From Nymphaea colorata (lineage: Eukaryota > Streptophyta > Magnoliopsida > Nymphaeales > Nymphaeaceae), in the NCBI RefSeq assembly GCF_008831285.2, contig NC_045145.1:1240001-1304000 (forward strand): 64,000 nucleotides of DNA. Direction: 5' to 3'. Every line of letters starts with the position of its first letter. Within the stretch, counting starts at the first letter, position 1. A program made the position numbers and the translations under genes. The notes under the pieces are model-generated. The model saw nothing but the letters and a program-made list of their open reading frames with translations, did no database searches and was not told the origin of the DNA. Shown here piece by piece: positions 1 to 10,537 of this stretch.

Positions 1-432
1 TTTTAAACCTACTATTTTTAAAATATATAATATAACTATTATTGTAACCAAATTGAGATAACGGTCCATTAAAAAATTTGTAGCTCTAAAAGTGTATGTT
101 TCAATTTTTAACAATTCCCATTTTGTTGAATTTCTTGGTTGAAGTTTTCTTTATTATTTCACTTACATAAATATATTATTTAAGATATCATGCTTAGTTG
201 ATGTGTTTGCTTGATTACAAAAAAAAATTAATTCAACATAGTATTATTTAATTAATTAATTAGTTTTATATGATATAGTTTTAAATATTTTAAGTTAAAT
301 GATGTATATGATTTCTATAAGAATATTATTATATGCAACTCCATGGAAGTTAGTTCTTAGTCAGATTATACTATATGTAATATTTATGTTCCTTTTGTGT
401 CATGATGTTAAGTTAGTGCGTTACCACCAACC
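1..432. other. AT-rich intergenic stretch
   Basis: I see no coding potential, RNA gene or recognisable repeat here. The stretch is strongly AT-rich, with short runs of A and T and several ATTAATTAATT-type motifs near position 250. Confidence 0.6.
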
Positions 433-700
433 TAGCATTCGATATTAGTTCGGATATCAGCTCTCACGGTTCGGATTCGGATATCAGGTTATAGTTCGGA
501 CTCAGATATACTGTTAAGATAGTTAGTATCCGATCAGATATTTACTTAAAACTGAATCCGAATCCGACTCGATCAGATTTATTTCTTAAATCTGAATCCG
601 ATCTGATTTCTCAATCGGATGTCAAATTATTTACCATATCGATTTTTTATAAGCAATTCGGATCGATATCCGATCCAAATCTGATCCATTGACATCCCTA
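433..700. repeat. Non-autonomous DNA-transposon-like repeat (ATCCGA family)
   Basis: This block is dense in short alternating motifs GGATATC, ATCCGA and TCGGAT. It ends in GACATCCCTA, which read from the other strand is TAGGGATGTCAATGGATC, a terminus typical of plant hAT-like elements. Related motif-rich blocks lie at 24.9-25.4, 27.8-28.6 and 60.2-61.2 kb. I could not confirm a target-site duplication here, so the left boundary is uncertain. Assignment to hAT is an inference from the terminus and the subterminal repeats. Confidence 0.4.
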
Positions 701-884
701 ACCATTGCATCCCCAAGAAAATAAATCCAAGTAAATATCCTCATCATATATTTTGATACGAGATATGCCTTAGGTCTGAACATGACCACATTAGAATGGA
801 ACTTCTGTATATAGGTTTTCAGTTCCGTGTGGCTGACCACTATCATCGACCTTTTGAGCAAAGGAGCACCAAGTCCATCTTAAT

Positions 885-1165
885 TGTAAAGCGGTTTTTG
901 AATCGAGTCCACAATGCTGCCAGTTTGGTAAACCGGCCAATCCAATAATCTAAACGATCTACATGCAAATCAGCAAAAAGAAAAAATTTATAAATTCTAT
1001 TTTTCTTTCAGAAAAATGAACAGAATAATATAAAAATTGATTAAGAATAAAGAAAAAAGTGCTTTTATAACTAGTAAGAAATGCATAACGAAACAACACG
1101 TCAAGTCGACCACCTTCGATCTCTTTCATCAACCATTAATTTCCTGTCCGATTATTGAATCAATG
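885..1165 (-). repeat. Interspersed ~280-bp repeat, copy 1
   Basis: The reverse complement of this stretch (starting near GAGATCGAAGGTGGTCGACTT) matches 29,335-29,520 on the plus strand and 23,025-23,225 on the minus strand. Shared landmarks are CGTTATGCATTTCTTACTAG, a Lys/Phe-poor AT stretch and GATTTGC(A/G)T(C/G)TA. It carries no open frame. At 29.3 kb it directly follows an RLK terminal-exon fragment. It may be 3' flank of an RLK copy spread by duplication, or an independent short repeat. Confidence 0.5.
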
Positions 1166-1252
1166 GACACTCAACACAGCAAGCCATCATGGTTAGATTT
1201 CAATGACTTTTGAAACGAGTGGATGAAATGAGTGAAAATGATCAAACAATAA

Positions 1253-1535
1253 CTAATTAAAAAAAGACGATAGAAGAAGAGGAAGAAGGAGAAAAAGAAA
1301 GAAGAAGAGAAAAAAAAAGCAACTATTTTTTTTTTTAAAAAAGGAAGAACACAAACATTTAAAAAATGGCGAATGGAAGAACAATAAGGGGGAGGAGAAG
1401 AAGAAGAAAGAGGAGCAAACATGAACTGACTTTTTAAAAGAGGAGAAGAATGAGAAAAAGAGAATAACAAGAGAGGACAAGGAGACAAATAAACTGTAAA
1501 GATTTTTCCTGAGGAAAATACATTTGCAAAAAAAC
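1253..1535. repeat. Polypurine (GA/A-rich) tract
   Basis: Over about 280 bases the plus strand is almost entirely A and G (AGAAGAAGAGG-type motifs), broken by short T runs near 1327 and 1433. Reading frames on the minus strand here give only Phe/Ser/Leu-rich low-complexity translations, which I treat as artefacts of composition. Such mirror-like polypurine runs can adopt triplex structures. Confidence 0.6.
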
Positions 1536-1539
1536 ACCC

Positions 1540-2320
1540 AAGAAAAACTTTGCTTTTAAAAAAACTGAAAATGATATTCGCGGCTGGGAGAAACATAACC
1601 AGTTGAATGACCAAGTCTATGTTCTGTATAATATGCAATTGCAACAAAGATAATAAACTAATATACACCTATTTGTTAAGTTGACCAACTAACATACACT
1701 TGCTTCATAATATATATTGAAAAATTTTCACTTATTTAGACAATTAGTAAAAGCTTCAACAGGAGAGCATAGAAAGCAAGTTGATCCTGTCAACTTGAAG
1801 CACTTCGATGTACTAGATTCACAAGTTGAAGAAGAACCTACCAATTAGGCTAGTTCTATATAGTATTGCATATTTAGGTGTGGAAATCCTTTCCCACCTA
1901 ACCAAAGGAGAAAAACAAGAAATTCTCGAGTCAATGGTATTGACTTGAAGTGGCAAAAAAACACAAAGGGCCTTTTTTGCTGGATAGAAGCAAAGCAGAT
2001 GGGAACAAAATTCCAAATGCTTCCAAACACTACCATGGACAAAGTTCCACTGTAGAAACTTCCTGGTAAGGATGGAGTCGTCCTCTTTTTGAATTTGAGT
2101 GCCATGGGTAGCTTATAAGAACAAAGATTAGGGTAGGATTTTTTGTTTCTGCGATTGTTGGTCAAGGTCAGGGGTGGAGCTATAAAAATCCGGTTTCGAC
2201 GTACCAAACCGGATTGCTTAATTGTTAGACTTTGAACCTTACTCAATGTAGTGGTTCCAAACCGAACCCTCTGGCGAGGTTAAGACAGCCATCGATTGCT
2301 TAGTTATTTAACACAACATA
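1540..2320. other. Unassigned intergenic region
   Basis: No recognisable gene. A minus-strand open frame of 133 codons (1845-2246) has no features I recognise. CAGGGGTGGAGC at 2170 resembles a hAT Tip100-type terminus, but I found no partner end. Confidence 0.4.
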
Positions 2321-2843
2321 TAATTATCCTTCTCCTCATTCAAGGGTTTTTTTTTTGATAAAATTGGACTTCAGTCCAAAACTTACTGGAATTGTTCATT
2401 TTCAGTCATTCTTCTAGTTGTGCATTTTTTTGGTAGGTTTGAGAATTATGCTGAGGATATAGTACATAAAAATTTTAGAAAATTGAAAGGATTTGTGTGG
2501 ATCATGGCTAATGAGGTGTCCTTACTTAGAATAAGGCACAAACTGCAATAATGGACAAAGTTCCAAGCCTCTCTAATGTAACTTGCACTGGAAATGTGCG
2601 AGTTGTTCTACAAGATTGGTCACCCAGATGCCTTAGGAATAGAACACACAAGCATATTAAGCATATCTTTATTAAATCCAATTTTCAACTGTAATTGAGC
2701 AATGCAAGTGAGAGCTCTCAATGAAAGCAATCAAACTACATTTCCACCTCCAACTATTTTAGCCAATGGCTGGCACCCTGGATTTAAATCTCATTCTATC
2801 TATGGATATATTTGAATTGTCCTTCTATCATTCTTGTCTTCTG
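2321..2843 (-). other. 3' flank of RLK copy A, shared with copy C
   Basis: This stretch, downstream of the copy A terminal exon, aligns over most of its length with 46,370-46,842 downstream of copy C. Shared landmarks include CTCATTCAAGGG, the small palindrome around TTGGACTTCAGTCCAA and CTTAGAATAAGGCACAAACTG. The homology shows that the duplication units included several hundred bases beyond the stop codon. No gene is visible in it. Confidence 0.65.
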
Positions 2844-3178
2844 TCATATCCTTCTCAGCCCTACAATCACTTCCTTCATGTCCATTCTCTCACTTGGAGG
2901 CACCCTTGAACATGACAAGCCTATCTCCATGATCATCACCATCAGATCATTCATAGCAGCTAATCTTTCAGTTGGAGTAATATTGCTTTCATTCAAAAGA
3001 TGGCTCTCAATGACATCTGAAATTGCAACAGGAAATGTTTCTGCCACCCATTGCCTCAAAGTAAAATTCCCATCAAACTTTTCATCAGTAGGCTTTCTTC
3101 CTGTAAACACCTCAAGGAGGAGAATTCCATAGCTGTAGACATTGGCTTTGGTTGACACCTTTCCAGCCATCCCAAATT
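2844..3178 (-). pseudogene. LRR-RLK copy A, terminal kinase exon
   Basis: This is the last exon of an XA21/EFR-type LRR receptor kinase and encodes the C-lobe of the kinase. It starts at an AG acceptor (3179-3180) with AATTTGGGATGG; joined to an upstream exon ending in G it would restore the APE glutamate (E-F-G-M-A-G-K-V-S). Following motifs are KANVYSYGILLLEVFTGRKP, a RQWV motif, IESHLLNES and SCSRVPPSERMDMKEV, with a stop at 2844. The subdomain IX aspartate normally found in DVYSYG is asparagine here. The frame itself is open. The matching upstream exon is most likely the damaged one at 9455-10,283, some 6.3 kb away across a transposon-filled intron, so the gene as a whole is a pseudogene. 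Confidence 0.75.
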
Positions 3179-3388
3179 CTAATTCAACCATTCAACAATA
3201 TTAGACAAGATTAGCAAGCACAATATAATTGGCTATTGCTCATCTATGATACAATTGAACTAATTGGTTTTGGGCAAGAGGCCTGGAAATTAATGGACTC
3301 GAGATCAATTGAACCCTGAATCCTGCCTTTCTCTTGTTATATTCTCATATATACATCTAAAAAAGAATAAGAGATTATGATTTAGAAC

Positions 3389-3660
3389 TAGACATGGTGC
3401 GCCGCCAGATCGGGCCCGGGTGCGAGCCCGCCCGATAATGTATTGGGCCGGCCCAGGTCAGCCTGACGGGGGCCCAATCCGTCCCGATAACTTTAAAATA
3501 TTAATTTTATTTTATTAATATATATATATATATATATTGTTACTTAAAATATATTTTACATTAAAAAAATTATTTTGTTTTTAAAAAATATTTTTTTATG
3601 TAACTGTGTTGGGCCTTGGCTCGGATGTTGAACATCAGGTTGACCCAATGCCCAGGTCTA
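3389..3660. mobile_element. GC-rich hAT-like MITE in intron of RLK copy A
   Basis: The 272-bp element has GC-rich ends full of GGGCC/CCCGG motifs around an AT-rich core. Its ends are imperfect inverted repeats: TAGACATGGTG at the left, and TAGACCTGGGCATTGGG when the right end is read in reverse. It is flanked by TTTAGAAC (3381-3388) and TTTCGAAC (3661-3668), an 8-bp target-site duplication with one mismatch. Its sister copy sits at the equivalent intron position of copy B (10,748-11,021), and copy C has the empty site at 47,357-47,364. The 8-bp duplication and TAG-type ends fit the hAT superfamily; no transposase is encoded. Confidence 0.75.
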
Positions 3661-3683
3661 TTTCGAACTGAAATCCTATGTAT

Positions 3684-5007
3684 ATGATCGGTAGATGGTG
3701 ATTTTCATACCGAGATAATATAGGACAATAGAGCGTCTTAATTAAGAAGTTTGATACATATATCAAGTAGAGTATAATAAATGCATGAAGCTTGATACAT
3801 ATAGATTCAATAAGTTAAAATCACATGTTCGATGATTGAAAATAGAAGATAGCAAAGATTGATATTCAATTTGGAATAAATGATTAGCCAATAAAATCAT
3901 GAAAGTAATAAAATAGGGAGAAATATATACTATAGGTGTTGATGGTAAAAGGTTATTTAGCTAAATGTGAATGATGGAAAAAGAATGCATGACCTAAGTC
4001 AAGCAAAGTTGAAAATTGAGCCAATAACTGGCTATCATGTTTAAGAATATGAGGTTGGACTAATGAATAAATGAGGGTTTCATAAAATGTAGATCTTGAA
4101 GTAATTCTGAAAAACAAATTTGCTGAATGATAGTATTTGAAAAATCAATGTCATTTAGATAGTAGTGTTAAGGCATGAGCTTATGGCGTAGTCGAGTTGA
4201 AGACTACGTAGATATGATCAAAGGAAACATTGATTTAAATGAGGAAGATGAAGTGTAAAATATTAAATTGACCAAAGATTGTATGAATACACACATGCAA
4301 TCATCATACGATGATAAATCCAACATTTTTGAAAGTCATATCTTTATCATGCATATATTTGGAAAAGGAGCATAAGACCCGAATTGACATTCGTTTGATT
4401 AATTATGATTATTCCATATAAGATATGCCAATATTCCTTAGCCAAGAGGCTTTGTACGAGCATAGACTCATTCATTTGACAACTAAGGTTAAGGTTTATC
4501 AACTTCTTCTTGGACGCTCGTCGATATACCACAAGTTACCACTCATGGTACTAATGAGGGAGCTTTCCTGCCGAAGGTGTGGTCTAGTTGTAAGGCTTAG
4601 TCTTGTACTACTGCCTAAGACTAAGCCCGACAACATGATGAACGGGATAAATATGTATTAGAAGATTTTGAAATATGAGCAAACATTCAAATCGGTTGTC
4701 TCTAATGCAATGTTGCTTAAGATGGTGATTAAAATAAGTAGAAGAAGAAGCACAGTTTTCAATCAAGCCTTAAATTGAGGAGGGTTGTATTTGATCCTAA
4801 ATCTAAGTGAACATGATTGATCCTCCTCAATTTGTCTTATATGCAAGAAAGCAAATACACTGAGAAATGTAATGAAATGTCGATGGGGTCAAGGCCAAAG
4901 AAGGGAACATGCTTTATCATCGACAATACATGAGATCTTCAACTTCGTAGAAATGCATCAATTATAATTATATCCAAACAATGATGGGTCCCATCATGGC
5001 TGCCATC
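3684..5007 (-). mobile_element. Tat-type retrotransposon, 5' internal (leader) fragment
   Basis: This noncoding stretch begins with TATGATCGGTAGATGGTGAT and shares its first several hundred bases with 8590-9060. At its right end, read on the minus strand, TGGCAGCCATGATGGGACC sits immediately inside the LTR end. It resembles the primer-binding site TGGCGACTCTGCTGGGGACC that I know from plant Tat/Athila-like elements. I therefore read it as the leader region downstream of a minus-strand 5' LTR. No gag frame survives. Confidence 0.5.
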
Positions 5008-7355
5008 TGTTTGCACCCCAAAATTTCTTTGGTTTTCGGAGTGCTCCAGAAAAATGAGGTTTTGTTTTGAATTATTAAAGAAAAGGACTCGCCGGTCGGT
5101 GATAAAGCATGGGAAATCATTTGGAAACTAAGTAAATATCATTTGGAAATGTTTTGGAGAAAACTAAGTAAATATCGTTTGGAAAGCTTGGAAAATCATT
5201 TTTTGAAGTCATTTTAGTGTTCTCTTAAGACTTTAAGTAGGTTTGAGATTTTGCTCTAATTCGGTTACTACCTAGTTAGAGCTCTATCTCATCTTGCTTA
5301 AGTTCTTTGGAGTGGTGTTTGTGAATATAAGTGATATTGAATGAATGTGAATGCATGAATGCATTGATCCTATATGATTGGAATGGGAAATCATTCATTC
5401 TTACTACAACATTCATCTAGAAACATTCCTACCACAACATACATCTAAGATTTTTGTAATAAATATTTTGATGAAAGAGAAAAGTTTTTGAAAATGGAAT
5501 GGGGTTGTAGACCCTCAAGCATGATTCCAATATTAGGTTATTGCTTTGAGTTTTGGTCTTAGTGAAGTCGGCAAACGAAAAATTAAAATCTTAAATGACA
5601 TGATGAAAAAATGAAAGACTTTCATAGAGAGAAATGTAGAAAAATGGAGAGAGAAATAGATCATGAAAATCATTAAATCAAATATTTAAAAGGAAGAGAG
5701 ATACATACTCATATACATATTTATATACACATATATATATATATATCTATATATATATATGTATAACTACGTATATAAAAACTTGTGAAAATAAGCTTTA
5801 AATCAAATAGAGAAGAGAAGATGATTTTAGAAAGAGTGAGAGATTTTAAAATGGAATACATGTACATATATTCATATATACGTATATGAGAGTTCGTAAA
5901 AGTATGTTAAATCATAAAGAGAGAATCACAATGAAAGATATTCATCTGCATGTATACATATATAACATGCATATACACATATTTCATCATGAATATGAAA
6001 ATCAAGAAATGAGTTGAAAATAGCCGACTTCAATTTTTTATGTAGGCCGGAGGGGAACTTGGGCTCATGGAAGAACCTAAGTTAAATCTCTCGGGCCACA
6101 TTAGAGAGAGTATTTGGTTTCAAAAAACTTTTGAAAAAGATGATTTTAAATATTTTTGTGTAAATAAAAACACAACTATTACAAGAAAATTGATTTTCCC
6201 CACCACTGGGTATGGAAGAAAATAAAAAAATACATGAAATGGGGAATGACGAAGCACTCATTGACGTTCCCAATCGGGTGATTAAGAAATAAACTAAGTG
6301 TAAAAATGTCATGAAGATGCACTTTAACATGTACAAATTCGTGAAGGGCTTTTCCGGGTTGGATAAGTCCCAACCTCAAAATCAACACAAGAATGAAGAA
6401 ATCCCAATCCCAAGCACTCATTCTCACCATGCATTAACTCATTAATTAAGGAAAATTAGAACATCATGCATGAGCATCATTTCAAGCATGAAAGATGAAT
6501 GAAGACAATATTGCAAGCATATTTTGAAATAAATGAAGAAATAGAATTTATTTCACCTTGCTCATACTCCCGGTGCACTCAAGATATGTCTCTCGATTCT
6601 AGAAAGGAAATCATTTGAGCTCTCTTGCATGGCCATGGGGAGGTGGCAAGAGGAAATAAAAATAGATGGAAGTAAGAGGATGACTACATACCTCGAATAT
6701 GAATGATATTAAAAATAAGCCCTCTCTTTTGAATGATCTTGGAGTCCCCTAAGATGAAGCTCCAAAATGATGAACCACCAAGAGATCTCCTTGTGCTCCT
6801 CTGAAGAATTTGAACTTGAAGAATGTTTGATCCAAATGTTAGAGAAAAAGAAGAAAATGGAAAGAGAGAGCTAAGGAAAAAATTTCAAGTGAGGAAGCAT
6901 GAGAGGTTCCTCTATGGTTGGTTCATACCCAAGAGGGAGGATTGTGGGGGTATTTATAGAGATTTTGAAGCCAAAGTTCAAAATTCGAACTCAAGATTTG
7001 AATTCAAGAGGGAAAAGTTTTGGAGCCAAAATTCAAAATTCGAATTCAAGATTTGAATTCAAGAGGAAAGAATTTTGGAGCCAAAATTCAAAATTTGAAT
7101 TCAAGAGGAAAGAATTTGGAATTTCCAATTTGCATCTAAACTTGGATTTTGGATCTAATTTGGATTTGATAATTGGATTTTTGATTTGAATCTCACGTCC
7201 AAGGTTGGGTTTTGAATTTAAATTTTGTTTTGGTTTGGATAGCAGTTTAAAAATTCGTTTTTGATCGAATAGTGACAATTTTCTTTTTTTTTGTCTAAAA
7301 TTTAAATTCAAATAATAAAATAGTAGCCTTTTTTGAAAAATGTGGGGTGATAACA
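5008..7355 (-). mobile_element. Tat-type LTR 1 (about 2.35 kb)
   Basis: The boundaries are inferred from matching termini. It starts TGTTTGCACCCC and ends GGGGTGATAACA, which are imperfect inverted repeats with TG/CA ends. The opening section (GGAGTGCTCCAGAAAAATGAGG) matches 31,940 onward, and the section around TCTTAAGACTTTAAGTAGG matches 14,250 and 32,190. Within it are a 55-bp tandem repeat (6960-7114) and AT microsatellites. A PBS-like stretch lies to its left and a PPT-like stretch (AAAGAGGGGCA on the minus strand) to its right, so it appears to serve two adjoining element fragments. It lacks the three 170-bp repeats of LTRs 2 and 3. Confidence 0.7.
6960..7114. repeat. ~55-bp tandem repeat inside LTR 1
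   Basis: Three adjoining units share TTTTGGAGCCAAAATTCAAA, GAATTCAAGATTTGAATTC and AAGAGG(A)AAAG. The third unit is shorter. The array is absent from the equivalent position of LTRs 2 and 3, where only one GGAGCCAAAACCCAAA motif remains. Confidence 0.75.
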
Positions 7356-8329
7356 AATGCCCCTCTTTGCTACTAAGTCGGCATTTGCCGTGCTTAGTGG
7401 CAAAGATAAGCACCCCAAATTTTGAGCGATGAAAATTTTGGTTAAAAATATTAAAAGTGTTGAAACTACATTTCAGGTTTTAATCCCTTACCTGAATGGG
7501 TTGTTTGAGCTTACGTTGCAAGTTTGACCCTTTGCCTACGTGGGTTTGCCAATATCGAATTCAGGTTTAACCCCCCTGAATGGGTTGCCTTGACTTGCAT
7601 CGCAAGTTTAACCCCTTACCTGTATGGGTTGCTTTATCTTGCATTGCAGGTTTAACCCTTCGCCTACGTGGGTTGCTTTGGCTTGCATTACAGGTTTAAC
7701 TCTTCGCCTATGTGGGTTGCTTTGGCTTGCACTACAGGTTTAACGTCTTGCCTTTGTGGGTTGCTTTGGCTTGCATTGCAGGTTTAACCCCTTGCTTGCG
7801 TGGATTGCTCTTTTGTCCATAATTTCAGGTTTTACCCCTTCCCTGAATGGGTTGCAATGCGATGAAAGAACCTTCATCTCCTCGAATACTTTTGTTGAAG
7901 CAAGGAATGAAACCCTGCTCCTTCATTGGTTGTGACAAAAAAACTTCCCATCACCTTGACTGCCTTTTGATGAAATTTTTGTTTTCACCAAAGACTGGAT
8001 TTTCAACTTGTTAAAATTCCCCAAACTAGTGTTTGGGTTGAGGTTACTTTCAAAAGCCTTCAGCCTAATGGCCGAGTTGCGCTTGCTTCATGAGATTCTC
8101 TTTCTGGCGGCCAGGTTGAGCTAACTTTAGAATACTCCAAACCTAATGGCCGGATTGTGCTTGATCAAATCTTTAGCTTAGTAGCTGAGTTGATTTGATT
8201 AGGATATGGTCTCTTTTCCTATGGACAATGATGATTGTGAAATAAAAATATTTGTTACAAAAGCAATTTAGAAATGCCTCAAAATATTCATAAGAAAAAT
8301 GCCCCAGTATTAGCAATTGCCATGAGTGG
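7356..8329 (-). mobile_element. Tat-type 3' internal region with minisatellite
   Basis: Immediately right of LTR 1, the minus strand reads as a polypurine tract (AAAGAGGGGCAT) followed upstream by noncoding sequence. Positions 7440-7860 hold about nine degenerate units of roughly 44 bp with the core AGGTTTAACCC..TGCCTGCGTGGGTTGC. The same order, purine tract then minisatellite, occurs at 35,017-35,400 next to LTR 3 and its pol genes. That identifies this piece as the 3' untranslated region of a related element. No pol sequence remains before it is interrupted at 8330. Confidence 0.65.
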
Positions 8330-8530
8330 TAGGGGTGGGCGTCGATGGGTACCCGGCCCAGTCGGGTCCGGGCCAGGAAAACGGGATATCAGGCCAGGCC
8401 CGGGCCCAGTTGTGCGGCCTGGGTCGGCCCGACCCGTTAATGGGGTATAGAAAATATTTTTTATTATTTTTTAAACTTAATAACGTGTGTTTTATAATTA
8501 AAAATATATTTTATATTATGAAAGAATGAG
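8330..8530. mobile_element. GC-rich hAT-like element, truncated copy
   Basis: It starts TAGGGGTGGGCGTCGATGGG and carries many GGCCC/CCCGG motifs followed by an AT-rich core ending near TTATATTATGAAAG. It belongs with the elements at 3389, 10,748 and 24,130. The second terminus is missing and I see no target-site duplication. Confidence 0.5.
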
Positions 8531-8589
8531 CTTTGGTATGAAAGATTTTTTTTGTCTTTAATGACAAGAAATTGAGACAAAGCTTATAG

Positions 8590-9060
8590 GAAAGAAAATG
8601 AAAATATGATCGGTAGATGGTGATTCCCATAGCGACATAATATAGGACAATAGAGCATCTTAATTTTGAAAGGATTAAATCTCAAGCAGAGTATAAATAT
8701 GCGAGGTTTGATTCAGGAAGATATAGACTCCATAGGGGTGCATGAATAAAAATAGGTGTCCGATGATTGAAAATAAAGCATGACCTAATATGATCATATA
8801 AGTAGTAAAATGAGAAGAAAGACATGCCATAGATATTGAAGCTAGAAAAATTATTTGCCTAAATAAAATTGAGGGAAAAAAGAAATGCATGACCTAAGTC
8901 AAGCACGTGTTGATCACGAACTAAGATTGAGGTGAAAATAATGGAAATTGCCTCAACAAAATGAAAGCATGGACAAAGTTGATATGTGAGGTGAAAGGTA
9001 ATATCATGTGTCTGAAGCTTGGATATGAAAGAATTTTTGACCAGCAATTTGGACAAAATT
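8590..9060 (-). mobile_element. Tat-type leader fragment, second copy
   Basis: This aligns with 3684-4040: both start TATGATCGGTAGATGGTGAT and share CATGACCTAAGTCAAGCA. The repeated start suggests a shared breakpoint. After 9060 the sequence returns to RLK intron homologous to the copy B intron from about 11,830 (CTGATTTCAATATAAATAAA). Confidence 0.5.
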
Positions 9061-9168
9061 AAAAAAACCTTAGTAAGCTGATTTCAATATAAATAAATAA
9101 ATGAATGAATATATATATATAGATATACATATAGATATATATATATAGAGAGAGAGAGAAGAGAGAGA

Positions 9169-9336
9169 GCCCACTAGGACTGACAAACCCACCCACTGTC
9201 TCTTTGTCTCTCATTATCTCACCTCATCACCTCTCTGGCCCCTCCCATGCGAGCCCACTAGGACTGACAAACCCACCCACTTTCACTATGAGGGCAATAT
9301 TGAAGAGAAAGAGAGTGTGTTCACACATGCACACAC
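9169..9336. repeat. 84-bp tandem duplication in intron of RLK copy A
   Basis: GCCCACTAGGACTGACAAAC occurs at 9169 and again at 9253, with intervening sequence related to the single-copy version at 11,921-12,000 in copy B. The duplication is specific to copy A. Confidence 0.65.
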
Positions 9337-9454
9337 ACATATAAGAACTCAAAACCAGGCTAGGTTGAGTCAAGAAACAGTTCAGGCAATTATACTCACA
9401 CTTCGAGAGATACAAAATTTATAAAAAGACAAAAAAATAAGAGATAGTACGTAC

Positions 9455-10283
9455 CTGGTGCCATGTATCTGGGGGTTCCGAGAGTGGCTGTAAGAGTAGA
9501 AGAATTCAGATTAACTAGAATCTTTGCAATGCCATAATCGCTGACGTATCCTGTCATGTTCTCATCTAAAAGCACATTACTTGGCTTTCGATTGCAATGA
9601 ACTATAGTCTCCGAGTAACCATGGTGAAGATATTCTAGTGCACAAGCCACATCAATGGTGATATCCAATCTCTAAAAGTGATTCAAGTGATGGCCACCCG
9701 AATGTAGACAAGCTTCTAGGCTCCCAAGGGGCATGTATTGGAGAACTAAAGCCTTGAAATCTCTACTAGAGCAAGACGTAATGACTTTAACGAGGTTTCG
9801 GTGTCTCATTTGGCGCATGAGAGTGCACTCGATATCAAAACTTTTAGATGCTCGTTCAAATAACAAATTATGGACCTTAACAGCCACTATCGTTCCATCT
9901 GCTAGAATTCCTTTGTACATTGAACCAAAGCATCCATTCCCAAAAAATTTGCATTACTGAAGTTGCTCGTCATATGCAGTAAATCTCTGTGAGAAATCAT
10001 TGGAAGTGTAATTCCTCGTAATCTTTCAATGTCATCATGAAGTTTAAACAACCTCCTCTTTATATGGCATGACATACGAATGAGCGTGCAAACAATGACC
10101 AAAAGTGCTAAGCCTCCAAGTGTGCAAGCGGCAATGACTGCATTGCTCTTGCTTTGCCTCTCTGTTTAGTCAAAGCACAATGGGACATGGAATCTGTGAG
10201 GTCCACATAGTGCATAGTTCCCTAGGAAGGACCCAGCAGAAAAGTTTGCAAACTTTCCACCACTAGGAATCTCTCCTTCCACC
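9455..10283 (-). pseudogene. LRR-RLK copy A, membrane span and kinase exon remnant
   Basis: Read on the minus strand, this begins in the last LRR and cap region and continues through a transmembrane stretch (TLGGLALLVIVCTLI). It then covers the juxtamembrane part, the kinase N-lobe (VAVK, SFDIECTLMRQMRHRNLVKV) and the catalytic loop, ending with MAPG at a GT donor (9453-9454). The glycine loop G-N-G-C-F-G-S-M-Y-K-G is present only in a neighbouring frame, so at least one frameshift separates it from the membrane region. The non-RD loop reads HCNRKPSN instead of HCDLKPSN, so the catalytic aspartate is asparagine, and DFG reads DYG. The ectodomain is missing: upstream it runs straight into the terminal exon of copy B. 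The gene cannot encode an active receptor kinase. Confidence 0.75.
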
Positions 10284-10537
10284 ACATGGAAACTTCCCCA
10301 GCAGTTCATTCATAGCAGCTGATCTTTCAGCTGGAGTAGTGTTGCTTTCATTCAAAAGATGGCTGTCAATGACATCTGAAATTGCAACAGGAAATGCTTC
10401 ACCCACCCATTGCCTCAAACTAGAATCCCCATCAAACTGTTCATCAGTAGGCTTTCTTCCTATAAACACCTCAAGGACGAGAATTCTGTAACTATAGACA
10501 TCGGCTTTGGCTGACACCTTTCCGGCCATCCCAAATT
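10284..10537 (-). pseudogene. LRR-RLK copy B, terminal kinase exon (3'-truncated)
   Basis: The exon starts at an AG acceptor with AATTTGGGATGG and encodes MAGKVSAKADVYSYRILVLE, then GRKPTDEQF, RQWV and SHLLNESNTTPAERSAAMN. It departs from the family just after AAMNELL, where copies A and C continue with VMIMEIGLSCS. Beyond that point the sequence belongs to the end-of-LRR segment of copy A. The last C-lobe helices and the stop are therefore lost. The glycine of the usual SYG is arginine. The junction looks like a deletion that joined two neighbouring tandem genes. Confidence 0.75.

Noticed and set aside
1171-1668. Long minus-strand open frames rich in Phe, Ser and Leu
   Set aside because: They arise from the complementary polypurine tract; two overlapping frames are both open, as expected from composition alone.
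6823-7189. Overlapping plus-strand frames of 77 and 96 codons with repeated NSNSRFEFK motifs
   Set aside because: They translate the 55-bp tandem repeat inside LTR 1; both strands and more than one frame stay open because of the repeat composition.
7440-7860. CRISPR-like array of ~44-bp units
   Set aside because: The units are contiguous degenerate minisatellite repeats without distinct spacers, in a plant retroelement UTR.
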